Source of the DNA: Sapria himalayana
Taxonomy: Eukaryota; Streptophyta; Magnoliopsida; Malpighiales; Rafflesiaceae
DNA length: 64,000 bases
Reading direction: 5' to 3'
Assembly: GCA_029783825.1 (NCBI GenBank)
Contig: JAREIK010010245.1
Coordinates: 167,220 to 231,219, forward strand
Shown here: positions 1 through 11,089 of the stretch, piece by piece
Numbering within the stretch: position 1 is the stretch's first letter
Layout: every line of letters begins with the position of its first letter
Notes under the pieces: generated by a model
Told to the model about the DNA's origin: nothing
What the model saw: only the letters and a program-made list of their open reading frames with translations
The model's database searches: none
Translations under genes and position numbers: made by a program

Positions 1-484
1 TAAATCTTCTTATTCTCTTATTCTTCTTATTTTTCTTATTATATTAAATCTTCTTATTCTCTTATTTTTGCTAATTTTCATATTCTTCTAATTCTTCTAA
101 TTCTTCTTATCATTCTTTTTCTTGTTCTTCTTTGTATTATTTTTGTTCTTCTAATTTTTCTTATTTTTCTTATTCTTCTTATTCTTCTTATTCTTCTTAT
201 TCTTATTATTCTTCTTATTTTTATTATTCTTATTATTCTTATTATTCATAATTCTTCTATTTCTTCTTTATTTTTCTTTTTCTTCTTAATATTCTTATTA
301 TTCTTATACTTTTTAATCTTGTTATTCTTCTTCTTTTACTAATTCTTCTAATTTTTCTTATTCTTTATATTTTTATTATTTTATTATTAATCTTATTCTT
401 TTTATTCTATTTATTTTCCTTATTCTTCTTATTCTTCCTAATCTTTTTATTATTCTTATTTTTCTAATTCTTCTTATTGTTCTG

Positions 485-517
<33 letters not shown>

Positions 518-1435
518 ATTCTTCATATTATTGGTATTATTATTATTATTATTATTCTTCTTCTTCTACTTTTATTTCTTATTATTCTTATTCTTTTATT
601 ATTCTTATTCTTCTTAATCTTCTTAATCTTCTTAATCTTCTTAATCTTCTTAATCTTCTTAATCTTCTTTTTCTTTTTATTCTCATTATTCTACTTATTC
701 TTCTAATTCTCTTTATTCTACTTATTCATCTTATTCTTCACATTCGTATTATTCTTCTAATTCTTTTTTTTTTCTTATAATTCATCTTATTCTTCTTATT
801 TTGTTTTTCTTTTTATTCTTATTATTCTACTTATTCTTCTTATCCTTCCTATTCTTATTATTCTTTTTATTCTTATTTTTACAGATTCTTATTCTTTATA
901 TTCTTCTTATTATTCTTCTTATTAGTCTTCATCTCGTTATTCATGTTATTCCACTTATTTTTATCATTCTTCTTTTTTTCTACTATTTATGGTTATTCTT
1001 CTTATACTTCCTATACTTCTTATTCATTTTATTCTTTTCATTATACTTATTCTTCTTATTCTTATTATATTTTTAATCTTCTTATTCTTCTTATTTTTTA
1101 TTTTCTTCTTATACCTTTTATTCTAATTTTTCTTTTTATTCTTCTTATTCTATTTATTCTACTTATTTTACTTATTATTCTTATTCTACTTATTTTACTT
1201 ATTTTTTTATTATCTTATTCTTCTTATTCTTCTTATTCTAGTTATTCTTCATATTATTATTATTATTATTATTATTCTTCATCTTCTTCTTATTCTTCTT
1301 ATTCTTCTTTTTTCCTTATTCTTCTTTTTTTAGAAATCTTCTTATTCTTATTATTCTTCTTTATCTTTTTATTCATCTTATTCTTCTTATTCTTTAATTT
1401 TCTTTTTTTTGTTCTTCTTATTTTTCTTTTTCTTC
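1..1435. repeat. Degenerate (TTCTTATTC)n simple-repeat array
   Basis: Almost pure T/C/A sequence on this strand, built from TTCTTATTC and close variants (TTATTATTC, TTTTTATTC), with short TTA/ATT trinucleotide runs near 490-560 and 1255-1275. It runs into the window edge, so its full length is unknown. It ends sharply at 1435, where a CACTA-type terminus begins. The 9-bp unit is a multiple of three, so long frames open by chance (for example 943-1524); these are not genes. In polarity it matches the tail of a minus-strand LINE, as at 4640-6012. Confidence 0.95.
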
Positions 1436-2200
1436 CACAACAAGTAAAATCTCAAATAGTTATAGAAAATTTCCTAGCTCAATGGTTTTTTTCTATTGCT
1501 AAATGGTATATAATGATGGATTAATGTCAGATTAATGATGGAAGCTTTCCCAATATAAAGTGCTCTTCGCTAAAAATTAACAATGGAAAGACTCCCTAGC
1601 TAATAAATTATTGTGACATAAAATTTCCATGCTAAAATAATTATAAACTATAATTATTAACAAATAATAAACTATATTTATAAACTATTATTTCCATGCT
1701 AAAATAATTATTATTTCCATGCTAAAATAATAATTATAAATTATAATTAAATAATTTAATATTTTTATTTTAAATTGAAATAATTATAAACTATAAATGA
1801 TAATTTATAATTAACAAATAATAAAATCATTTAATAAATTATTTGGATACAATATTTTACATAATTAAAACATAAACATAAAAAATTTTATTATATCTTA
1901 ATAATCAATGTATCTATTGACGGTGTATAAAATATAATCTATCCATGTATTGATGTTATTTTCTCTCCCTCAGCTTTTCTGATCACCATTTTTCTGTTGT
2001 AACAAAGTTGTCGTAGTCGCGGTGCATAATATCTAGTAAAAAAAATTTTCACTTATACAAGCTTCTTATGAGGAATAATGCGGTACCATATCTGTATGAA
2101 ATTTAAACCAGTCAATAAAATCAAAATAAAGAAATAAATAAAGTTATGTTTTGATAAATATATAATACTATAGTATATAAGTACACATATACTATAGTGT
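1436..2200 (+). mobile_element. CACTA transposon left-type terminal region (copy 1)
   Basis: Begins CACAACAAGTAAAAT, a mutated CACTACAAGAAAAAT terminus, and continues with subterminal motifs such as CCTAGCTCAATGG and TTGCTAAA. The whole stretch aligns by eye, in order, with 6993-7800. Shared landmarks are an AATAAATTATT-GATACAATATTTTACAT block, the phrase AATGCGGTA-CATATCTGTATG and an ATAATACTATAGTATATA block. The two copies therefore belong to one family and probably share several hundred bases of non-coding terminal sequence. It sits directly against the simple-repeat array on its left. The bases beside it do not form a clear 3-bp target duplication with any right-type terminus in the window. 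Confidence 0.8.
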
Positions 2201-2532
2201 ATATATACATATATACTAGAATTTCACTTGTTATAAATATTATTGTAGTATATGTACGTATAGACTCTAGTATTATACGTACATATCACTGAGTACATAT
2301 ATACTCAGTATATATGTATGTATACAGTGTATAAACATATGTATATACCGAGTATATACGTGCATATATACCAAGTTTATACGCATGCATATACTGAGTA
2401 TATATGTATGTATACAGTGTATAAACATACGTATATATCGAGTATATGTGCGCGCATATACCGAGTATATGTGCTCGCATATACCGAGTGCATATACCGA
2501 GTATATGCACGCGTATATACTCGGTATATAGC
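2201..2532. repeat. Palindromic AT minisatellite (TATAYACCGAGTATATRYGTRCA type)
   Basis: Tandem units of about 20-30 bp such as ATATACCGAGTATATGTGC and GTATGTATACAGTGTATAAAC, several of them near-palindromic. The same type of repeat follows the matching CACTA terminus at 7840-7930 and 8560-9562. The array ends inside TCGGTATATAGCAGAGTGG, where hAT sequence begins. Frames stay open across it and produce Y/I/T-rich ORFs on both strands, which I treat as artefacts. Confidence 0.8.
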
Positions 2533-4638
2533 AGAGTGGTGTCCGTGACGTCCGATATCCAGGCAAGTCACGATGAATCATCTTATGCATGTCTCACCAG
2601 TCACTATGTAGATTCTAACTGTACTATGAATAAAAAAATTTTAGGATTCTCTGAGATCCTTCATCCTCATGATGGCCGAGCTATTTTTGAGTGTATGATA
2701 AAAATCTTTAGGGAATATAAAATTCAAAATAAAATTTTTAGTGTCACATTCGATAATGCATCTAATAATGGAGTAGCGATCAACATGTTTGTTAGGAATA
2801 TTAGAGACGCACCATTAAGAGAGATCTTTCATGTCAGATGCATGTATCACATGATTAACCTGATTGTTCAAGTGGGTATGAAGGTGTGTTCACATGCATT
2901 GGATAATATACATAATGCACTAAAATAAATTTGCACTCCTCGCAGACAACAATAGTTTGGTAGTCTCTTTTGTCTACGAATCTTAAGAAGAAGAAATTCC
3001 AATCGGATGTGATACATTATTGGAATTACACGGACCTGATATTAGAATAATGTTTTGGATACGAACATGTGATATCCGACTATGTCAATAGTAAGAGTGA
3101 CGAACTTATTATTGACGACACTGACTGGGCTTCAGGAATTTTATTTTTGAAATTCCTAAAGATTTTTTATTACACGACGAATATGTGTTCGTCGGTTTAT
3201 ATGCCACGACTTGTATTGCACTCCGGTGCATATGCAACATTAGTAGCATATTTAGGAAGTATCGAGCTGACCCGACACTTAGCCATATGGTTGTATAGAT
3301 TGAAACCAAGTACTTGAAGTACTGGTCCACCGTTCCATCTCTTTATTGCCTCGCTGCATGCATGGACCCTAGTGTTAAGTTAGAAGGGGTAGAAAACACT
3401 CTGACCTACATTTCTTTGTGCATGAACCTGGAAGAGCCACCTGAAGAGTTCATTCACGAGAAGTTGACTGAACTGTTCACATACTACGATACTAGGTATG
3501 GTGGTGGTAGTAGTGAGACTGTGATTACGGACATTGATACCTTGTCCAGAGATGATGATTTTTCCATTCAGCTAGCGAGGGGGAAACGTAGGGGTGGACC
3601 ATCACATAGGAGCGAGCTTTCTCGGTACTTAGATACTGATTACTACTCAATCCTATCACATTCTGATACTAAGAATCTTGATATATTACTGTGGTAGAAA
3701 TCATATGAGTCCACCTTTCCCATGCCATCAAGGATGGTACGGAATCTACTGACTCCTGCGGTGTCGAGCGTAGCATCAGAGTCTGCTTTTTCAATTGTAG
3801 TGAACATGATTTCAGATAGGAGATCGAGATTACGTCCAGATATTGTTGAGGCCTTGGCTTGTTTGAAGGATTGGGATGATTCGTGGTTTAGCATCCATGA
3901 TGGTGCTGGAGCTGGGACTGGGACAGAGACTGCAGTCGCATTCACTGTGATAGCGAAGGAGTTGATTGCTGATGATGATGATCCATATGATACTGATCTA
4001 GATGTTGCGGCTCATGATGCTCATGATATGCAGATTGATGATTTATGATGATCAACTATTTTTTGATTTCGATGTTTTATTTTTTATTGATTGTACACTT
4101 TATTTATATGTTATGTTGAAGCTGTAATTTGTTTGGTGTGACCTTCGGTATCAAATGGCTGATTGTTCATTTTTTAATTGAGTTGCTTATGTTTTTTTTT
4201 TAATTTTTATTTTTTTTAACAAAATGTATTGATTTATTTATTTTTTTTGTTTTAATTTTCCATTTAAAAATTTATAACTATATTATATAATTCTAATAAA
4301 TTTTAAACTAATTTTATATTACATAATAAAAAAAATTTTAAACTTTGTTATTTTAATATTTTTTAACATTTTTCATATTATAAATATATAATATTATACA
4401 TTATCTAAAATTTTATATATAATTTAATAATTTATATAAATAAAATAAAAATAAAAAAAATATTAAAACAAAAATTTTTTACTGGCCCATATGGCCAGGC
4501 CAGGTCCGAGCGGGCCCGGCACGCCACGGGCTGCCGTGCCGGCGAGCCTTGCCGGGCCCGACTTTTTTAAACCATGCCTGGTATGAAGGCACGCACGTGC
4601 CCAAAAAAATGGACCGGCCCAACCCATTTGACACCTCT
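2533..4638 (+). mobile_element. 5'-truncated hAT transposon fused to CACTA sequence (copy A)
   Basis: From about 2533 the sequence matches the internal part of the fuller hAT at 10359-13842, starting where that copy reads CATATAGTGGAGTGG (about 11665). The 5' terminus, the GC-rich 5' subterminal region and the BED zinc-finger exon are all missing. The 3' side is intact. It has the AT-rich 3' region, a GC-rich subterminal block at about 4485-4625 with repeated GGCC/GGCACG motifs, and an end reading TTGACACCTCT. By eye the shared part is roughly 90% identical to copy B. The left edge is a fusion to a CACTA minisatellite and the right edge abuts a simple-repeat array. Confidence 0.85.
2536..4048 (+). 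pseudogene. hAT transposase remnant, lacking N-terminus (copy A)
   Basis: Ac/RICESLEEPER-like hAT transposase, whose role is cut-and-paste transposition in the nucleus. Seen in order: the start of the catalytic core with SVTSDIQ (first acidic residue region); a segment with FSVTFDNASNN (second acidic residue region) followed by IFHVRCMYHMINLIVQ; a middle segment at 3069-3317; a region at 3314-3697; and the C-terminal dimerisation domain (PF05699 type) around VSSVASESAFS at 3760-3800. A short acidic tail rich in D ends at TGA 4046-4048. The core is broken by a stop near 2926, frameshifts around 2930-3070 and 3300, and a stop near 3697. No BED finger is present. One frame runs without a stop from the minisatellite (2446) into the transposase core, probably by chance. 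Confidence 0.85.
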
Positions 4639-4639
4639 A

Positions 4640-6012
4640 TTCTTATGCTTCTTATTCTTCTTATTTATTTTATTCTTCTTTTGTTATTATTCTTATTATT
4701 TTTCTTAACATTTTATTTTTCTTATTCTTCTTCAAATTTTTATTCTTCTTAATCTTTTTAGTCTTGGTATTCTTCTTATTCTTATTATTCTTCTAATTTT
4801 TCTTATTATTCTTCTTATTCTTTTTATTCTTCTTAATCTTTTTAATCTTGGTATTCTTCTTATTCTTCTTATTCTACTTATTCTTCTTATTGTTATTATT
4901 CTTATTAATCTTATTATTTTTCATTTTATTCTTATTCATCTTATTCTTCTTATTTTTCTAATTCTTCTAATTCGTCTTATTCTTCTTATTCTTTTTTTTC
5001 TGATTATTCTTCTTATTCTTCTTATTCTTCTTATTCTTCTTATTCTTCTTATTCTTCTTATTCTTCTTATTCTTCTTATTCTTCTTATTCTTCTTATTCT
5101 TCTTATTCTTCTTATTCTTCTTATTCTTCTTATTCTTCTTATTCTTTGTATTCTTCCTTTTCTTCATATTCTACTTATTCTTTTTTTCTACTTTTTATAC
5201 TTTTTCTTCTTATTCTTCCTTCACTTCGTATTCTTTTTATTCTTTTTTTTCTACTTTTTCTTCTTTTTCTTTTTATTTTTCTATTCTTTTTATTCTTTTT
5301 ATTCTTTTTCTTCCTTTTTTCCTTTTCTTCTTTTTCTTCTTTTTCTTCTTTTTCTTCTTTTTCTACTTATTCTTCATATGCTTCTTATTCTTTTCTTATT
5401 CTTATTCTTCTTATTTTTCATTTTTTCTTATTCTTCGAATTCAACTTATTCTTCTAATTCTTTTTATTATTATTATTATTTTTTCTTCTTATTCTTCTTA
5501 TTCTTCTTATTCCTCTTATTTTTCTTATTCTTTTTATTCTTCTTATTCTTCTTATCCTTCTTATTCAACTTATTCCTCATTTCTTCTTATTCTTCTTATT
5601 CTTCTTATTCTTCTTATATTGTTCTTATTCTTTGTATGCTTAGTATTTTTGGTATTATTCTTATTCTTTGTATTCTTCTTATTTTTCATTTTCTTCTTTT
5701 TATTCTTCTACATCTTTCTGTTATTATTCTTCTTATTCTTCTTTCTCTTCTTATTCTTATAATTCTTCTTATTCTTCATTTTCTTTTTTTTCTACTTATT
5801 CTTATTATTCTTTTTATTTATCTTTTATTATTATCATTCTTATTCTTCATATTTTTCTTATTCTTCTTATTCTAAGTATTCTTCTTATTCTTAGTATTTT
5901 CTTATTTTTTTTCTTCTTATTCTTGTTATTGTTCTTATTCTTATTAATCTTGTTATTCTTCTTATTCATCATATTCTTCTTATTTTTCTAATTCTTCTTA
6001 TTCTTCTTTTTT
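4640..6012. repeat. (TTCTTATTC)n array, tail of a minus-strand LINE end
   Basis: Degenerate TTCTTATTC array with one highly regular block at about 4995-5140, where the 9-bp unit repeats almost perfectly some 16 times. On its right it borders a LINE 3' terminal block in minus orientation (6013-6130). Read on the minus strand, the order is therefore LINE end followed by (GAATAAGAA)n, as at four plus-strand sites in this window. On its left it borders the hAT 3' terminus. ORFs here such as 4967-5167 (K/N repeats) and 5378-5875 are frame artefacts. Confidence 0.93.
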
Positions 6013-6130
6013 TTGTATGTTTGTTTTTTTATTATAACCCTCACTTTTGGTAGTGACCATTAGTACAACCTTAAAACTACCCTTAATCCTTTTACAACCT
6101 TCTATTCAATACAATAAAAGCAAAGAAATA
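6013..6130 (-). mobile_element. LINE 3' terminal fragment, minus orientation
   Basis: Read on the minus strand this gives a G-rich stretch with GGTTGTAAAAGG and AAGGGTAG, then CCAAAAGTGAGGGTTATAAT, then an A-rich stretch leading into the array at 4640-6012. The same order occurs at the 3' end of the near full-length LINE (54140-54240) and at 45300-45375. How far the LINE extends to the right (its 5' side) is unclear, since no coding remnant is recognisable before 6992. Confidence 0.7.
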
Positions 6131-6992
6131 ACACATAATAGTGGACTTAATTCTTTGTCCATTAATGATTCTATTCTATATCTTTGAAGTTAATCCAGCC
6201 TATTTCTTTTCCTTGCAAGTTGACCATGTTGCTTTAGAAGAAATTCTACATTTCTTATCTTTAAGAGTATGCCCTTGTGCTATCTTTTCTACTTTGACCT
6301 CCAAGCATTTGCTCATTTTATCTCTGTCCCTTCTCTAGGAGAAGTTCTTGGTCTTGAACATATTCAAGGTGTTTATAACCTTTTTTTTATTTCTTCTAAC
6401 TTTGACATTTCCTGCTATTTATTAAACCACAAAATGCCAAGAAAAAAATAACAGACAATAGCAGTGACAACATACTGCCTCCTGTTTTGTACTCAAGTTA
6501 AACCTTTGCTACTTTTAGCTCATGTCTTCTTCATCCACTATTACATTATTTCTTTTGTTTTATTCCTATTTTTACCGTAAAATAACAAAGGAAAAAAGAA
6601 AATATATCAATGACATCAAACAATTTTTCACTGCTATCAACATGAATAAATCCAAAATACTGCATTTCTTATTTTGAGAGTTATTATAGCAGAGCACCTC
6701 TCATAGGGCCGGGATGAGCTAAGCTTGTAACTTGATCTGATGTACTCATCCCGTAGGACCGAGATGATCATATCTTTTGCTTCTTTTAGCTCCTACCCTC
6801 TTCAATTACTATTTCATTATTTTCTTTGTCATATTCCTATCTTTATAGTAAAAGGACCAAGGATTAAAATAAATATATCCATGACATCAAACAATTTCTC
6901 ATAGCACCAACACTACTATCCGCATTAAAAAATCCATAATGCCCGAACCCTTGCACTTTTATATGCTTTCCCAGTAAACATACCTTTAAGTG
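6131..6992. other. Unassigned DNA with a degenerate ~268-bp duplication
   Basis: No convincing gene. Two related segments, starting near 6518 and 6786, share an order of landmarks: TTAGCTC, ATTA-TTTC-TTATT, CTTTGT, TATTCCTAT, then ATGACATCAAACAATTT. This indicates an old tandem duplication. Between them lies CCGGGATGAG (near 6710) with an inverted counterpart CTCATCCCG (near 6747). The stretch could be a LINE 3' untranslated region on the minus strand or plain flanking DNA. It ends at the CACTA terminus at 6993. Confidence 0.4.
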
Positions 6993-7800
6993 CACTACAA
7001 AAAAATCCCAAATAGCTAGGGAATATTGCCTAGCTAAATGGGGGTTTTCCGTTGCTAAACATGATATAACGACTGAAGCTTTCCTAATCTAAAGTCCTCG
7101 TCACTAAAAATTAACGAGGGAAAAAGTCCCTATCTAAAAAAATTTTAGCGTTGAAAAATTCCCTAGAAAAAATAATGATTTCCCTAACTAAATTAGCAAT
7201 GGAAAATTCCCTAGCTAAATTAGCAAGGGAAAAATCCATAGCTATTGTCATTTCAAACCTATTTTCATAATTTTATTTTTTTTTCAAAAAATTTAATTAA
7301 ATCATTTAATATTTTTATATTAAATATTTAATATTTTAATATTTTAATTAAATAAAAATAGAATCTATAACTTATAATTTATAATTAACAAAAAATAAAA
7401 TCATTTAATAAATTATTCTGATACAATATTTTACATAAAAAAAACAAAATCAGAATAAAATTGTATTACATCTTATTCATCAATGTATCTACCGATAATG
7501 CATAAAGTATAATCTATCCATGCATTTACATTACTTTCTCTTCCTCTACTACTTCGATCTCCATCTTTCTATTGCGACAAAGCTATCCAAGTCATGGTGC
7601 GTCATGTCTAGTAATAAATCCCTTCACTTATACAAGTTTCATATGGGAAACAATGCGGTATCATATCTGTATGAAATTTAAACAAATCAATAAAATCAAA
7701 ATAAATAAACAAAGTTATGTTTTAATAAATATATAATACTATAGTATATATGTACATATATACTGTAGTTTATATGTACATATATATTAGCATTTCACTA
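6993..7800 (+). mobile_element. CACTA left-type terminal region (copy 2)
   Basis: Terminus CACTACAAAAAAATCCCAAA, then repeated subterminal motifs (CTAGCTAAATGG, TTGCTAAAC, TTCCCTAGCTAAATTAGCAA) to about 7250. These are the type of short repeats that CACTA TNPA-like proteins bind in known elements. From there to about 7800 the sequence follows copy 1 (1436-2200) block by block. Confidence 0.85.
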
Positions 7801-8559
7801 GTTACATATATTACTACAATATATGTACATATAATACTGTAGTATTCTATATACATATACTGAGTATATACGCACGTATATACCAAATATTTTTGTACTT
7901 ATATACCGAGTATATACGTCCATATATACCACAATTGCTACTACTGTTGCTACTGCTGTCGCTGATAATAAAAGTGAGGCAGGTGATGATCCTCGTCTAA
8001 TGAACCTTTCTACCAACCACACGTTTTAAGATTGAGCGAGTTTTTGATGAGGCGGCGAGCTGCTTCTCCCAAAACAAAACCTGATATTCCTCTTGGCACT
8101 CACGACTAGTAAAAATCCAATAATGTTACATTTTTTCTTCCAATTGAATATAGTTTTGTTAAATCTAATAAAATTACACGACACTACATGAGCATCATTA
8201 TCATCATCATCAATATAAGACCTAGTACAATTAAAACCAGTCATTATAGAACATATAGCAAGAAACTTATTTCCTCATACATTCACTTTGTACCACGTGA
8301 TAAATGCATATTTACACATTTACTAAGAGCCTCTATCTACCTCTGTCAACATGGCTGGCCTAGATCAGAAATATCTTCATGCCACAGCCTTGAGGAAAGT
8401 CTAATATCCATGGCTTTTATGACCTGCATCGGTAAGCAATGCACGATGATGACCAGACCAGCCCGAGTAATTATATATTCAAACATGTGTGTGTGTGTGT
8501 GTAAATGAATGTGTATGTATAAAAATATATACATGACTACAAATAAATATATGCAGCCA
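7801..8559. other. CACTA-internal non-coding DNA with short minisatellite
   Basis: 7840-7930 holds a few units of the ATATACCGAGTATATACG minisatellite seen in copy 1. The rest contains no gene I can support. ORFs at 7798-8022, 8026-8244 and 8188-8508 have no recognisable domain and lie in low-complexity or unique AT-rich DNA. A (TG)n run is at about 8486-8504. Confidence 0.5.
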
Positions 8560-9562
8560 CATATGAATATACTTGGTATATGCGTATGAATATGCTCGAT
8601 ATATACATATGTATATACTCAGTGTATATGTACATATATACAAGTGTTTATATGCACATATCCTGAGTATTTATATGTACATATAAATATGTTCATATAA
8701 ATATGTACATATATTGCAGTGTATATGTACATATATAGTGTTATATATGTACATATACATATATACTGGTATATATGTACAAGTATTTACATGTACATGT
8801 ACATATATACTCAATACATGTACATGTACATATACACTGTAGTGTATATGTACATGTATACATATACACTAGTATATATGTACATATATATGTACATGTA
8901 TGTACATATACACCATAGTGTATATGTACAAGTATGTACATTTATACTGGTAAATACTTGAACATATATACTAGTATATAATTACATATACATTGTAGTA
9001 TATATGTACATATATACTAGTGTATACATATACACTACAGTATATATGTAGATATATACTAGTGTATACATATACACTGTAGTATATATGTACATATATA
9101 CTAGTGTATACATATACACTATAGTATATAAGTATATTTACATTGTAGTGTATATGTACATATACTATACTATATATATGTACATATAATGAGTATTTAA
9201 ATTTACATATAAATATGTATGTATACTGTAGTGTATATGTATGTAAATACTGGTATATATGTTCATTTACATATATACAGGTATATACGTACATTTACAT
9301 ATATACAGGTATATACGTACATTTACATATATACAGGTATATACGTACATTTACATATATACAGGTACATACATATACATATATATAGGTATATACGTAC
9401 ATGTACATATATACAGGTATATACCTACATATACATATATACAAGTATATACGTACATATACACATATACTGGTAAATACTTTTACATATATACCAGTGT
9501 ATGTTTATGTACATATATACTAGTATATATGTACATATACCTATATACTAGCGTATATGTAT
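8560..9562. repeat. Palindromic TATATGTACATATA minisatellite
   Basis: About 1 kb of tandem units of 20-45 bp built on TATATGTACATATA, which is a perfect palindrome, alternating with spacers such as CTAGTGTATACATATACAC and CTGTAGTG. Between about 9281 and 9365 one unit of exactly 28 bp (GTATATACGTACATTTAC...) is repeated three times almost perfectly, with diverged copies on both sides. Frames remain open and produce Y/I/T-rich ORFs on both strands; none is a credible gene. Confidence 0.9.
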
Positions 9563-10350
9563 AAGTATTTACATAAAGTAGAGTGTAAATATACATAATG
9601 GAGCATGAACATCATACAGGTAGATATTCTATCATAAGCATAAAAAAATGATCAAACACATTAACTAGGGCAGCAAAAATCATCTTTGTTTGTTTGAAAT
9701 TACATTGAACCTGAAAACACAAGGCACATGAAATTTGCAACTAGATTTTACTAGATGAAAGTTCAATACATACATACATACATGGTTACTTACACACATG
9801 GATACATACATACATATATGACCTTTTTCTCTTCCCTCTACAAGTATTTACATAAAGTAGAGCTTAAACACCCATTATGGAGTATGAACATCAAACAGCT
9901 AGATATTCTATCATAAGCATAAAAAAAAGAACAAACACCTTAACTATGGCTGCAAAAATCAACTTTGTTTGTTCAAAATAGCATCGAACCTGGAAACACA
10001 AGGCACAATAAATTTGCAACTAGATTTTATAGGATGAAAGTTCAATACATACATACATACATGGTTACTTACATACATGGATACATACATACATATATGA
10101 CCTTTTTCTCTTCCCTCTATAAGTATTTACATAAAGTAGATCGTAAACACCCATTATGGAGTATGAACATCAAACAGCTAGATATTCTATCATAAGCATA
10201 AAAAAAAGGAATAAACACCTTAACTATGGCTGCAAAAATCAACTTTGTTTGTTCAAAATAGCATCGAACCTGGAAACACAAGGCACAATAAATTTGCAAC
10301 TAGATTTTACAGAATGAAATTTCAATGCATACATGGACACACACACACAC
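9563..10350 (+). repeat. 279-bp direct repeat, three copies
   Basis: Copies begin with AAGTATTTACATAAAGTAGA at 9563, 9842 and 10121, exactly 279 bp apart. Each contains ATAAGCATAAAAAAA, a TGTTTGTT segment, AACACAAGGCACA, AAATTTGCAACTAGATTTTA and ACATACATACATGG. The third copy is cut short where a CA/TA run and the hAT terminus begin. The second and third copies look closer to each other than to the first. No coding potential. Confidence 0.9.
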
Positions 10351-10544
10351 ACATATATAGGTGTCAACCGGGCCGGGCCGGCACGAGGCACGGCACGGCA
10401 GGGAAAAATTTCGTGCCTGAGTAAGGCACGAGCCATGCAGTGCTGTGTCGTGCCTGACCCGGCATGGTTCCGTGCCCATGGCACGGCACACCGGCATGGG
10501 TTCATCCCATGTCTGATGTCCCCTTAGCCCGACCCCTTGCTTCG

Positions 10545-10572
10545 CCCTCCCCCCTCCCCCCCCCCCCCCCCC
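10545..10572 (+). repeat. Poly(C) tract in hAT 5' region
   Basis: A C-rich tract ending in a run of 17 C (10556-10572). On the minus strand it is a long G run that could form a quadruplex. Such a tract is prone to length errors in sequencing, so its exact length should be treated with caution. Confidence 0.9.
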
Positions 10573-11089
10573 AACGAAAAAAAAATTTAATAAAAAATTT
10601 AAATTTCAGCCGTTGGCTCTCGCCTCCAACGGCTAGGGGGCAGAATCCAACGGCCCTCATGATTTTGCCCCTAAAAAATTCAAAAAAATTAAAAAAAAAT
10701 ACTTAAAAAAAATATTTTCTTTAATATATAAATTTCACCCCCCTCTCTTTAACATTTATGTTTTTCATAAACATATTTTCTCTCAAATCGCTCATTTTCT
10801 CTCTCAAAAATCTTTCTCCTCTCTCTTGGGACTTGGGATTTCAGCATTCGGCTTGGATTTTCGGCAATCTCAACTTGAGTTTTGAACTTTGAGCTTGACT
10901 GTGGTGCACCGTGCACATGACCGACCTCACTGCTTTTACTAGGTAATTTATTTTAAGTTTTCTAACTTTCTCTCTCTCTCTCTCTAGTTTCTCCCTCTAA
11001 ACCAAAAATAGAAACTATTAAAATCAGTCTTCTAGTCTCTAAATAACTATTCTGAATAACAAAAATCCTAAAAAATGACAAATACTAAT

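Noticed and set aside
1..1435. Telomere-like T-rich repeat
   Set aside because: The unit is TTCTTATTC, not the plant TTTAGGG type, and it is interspersed with LINE ends.
943..1524. Plus-strand frame of 193 codons with S/Y and L/I repeats
   Set aside because: Translated simple repeat running into CACTA terminal DNA; no domain.
9281..9480. Possible CRISPR-like regular repeat
   Set aside because: The 28-bp units are contiguous, with no unique spacers, and the context is a plant transposon; it is a minisatellite.
8719..9564. Y/I/T-rich frames on both strands
   Set aside because: They follow the palindromic minisatellite; no start context or domain.
10464..10706. P-rich ORF at the hAT 5' end
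   Set aside because: Arises from the poly(C) tract and GC-rich terminal region; no coding evidence.
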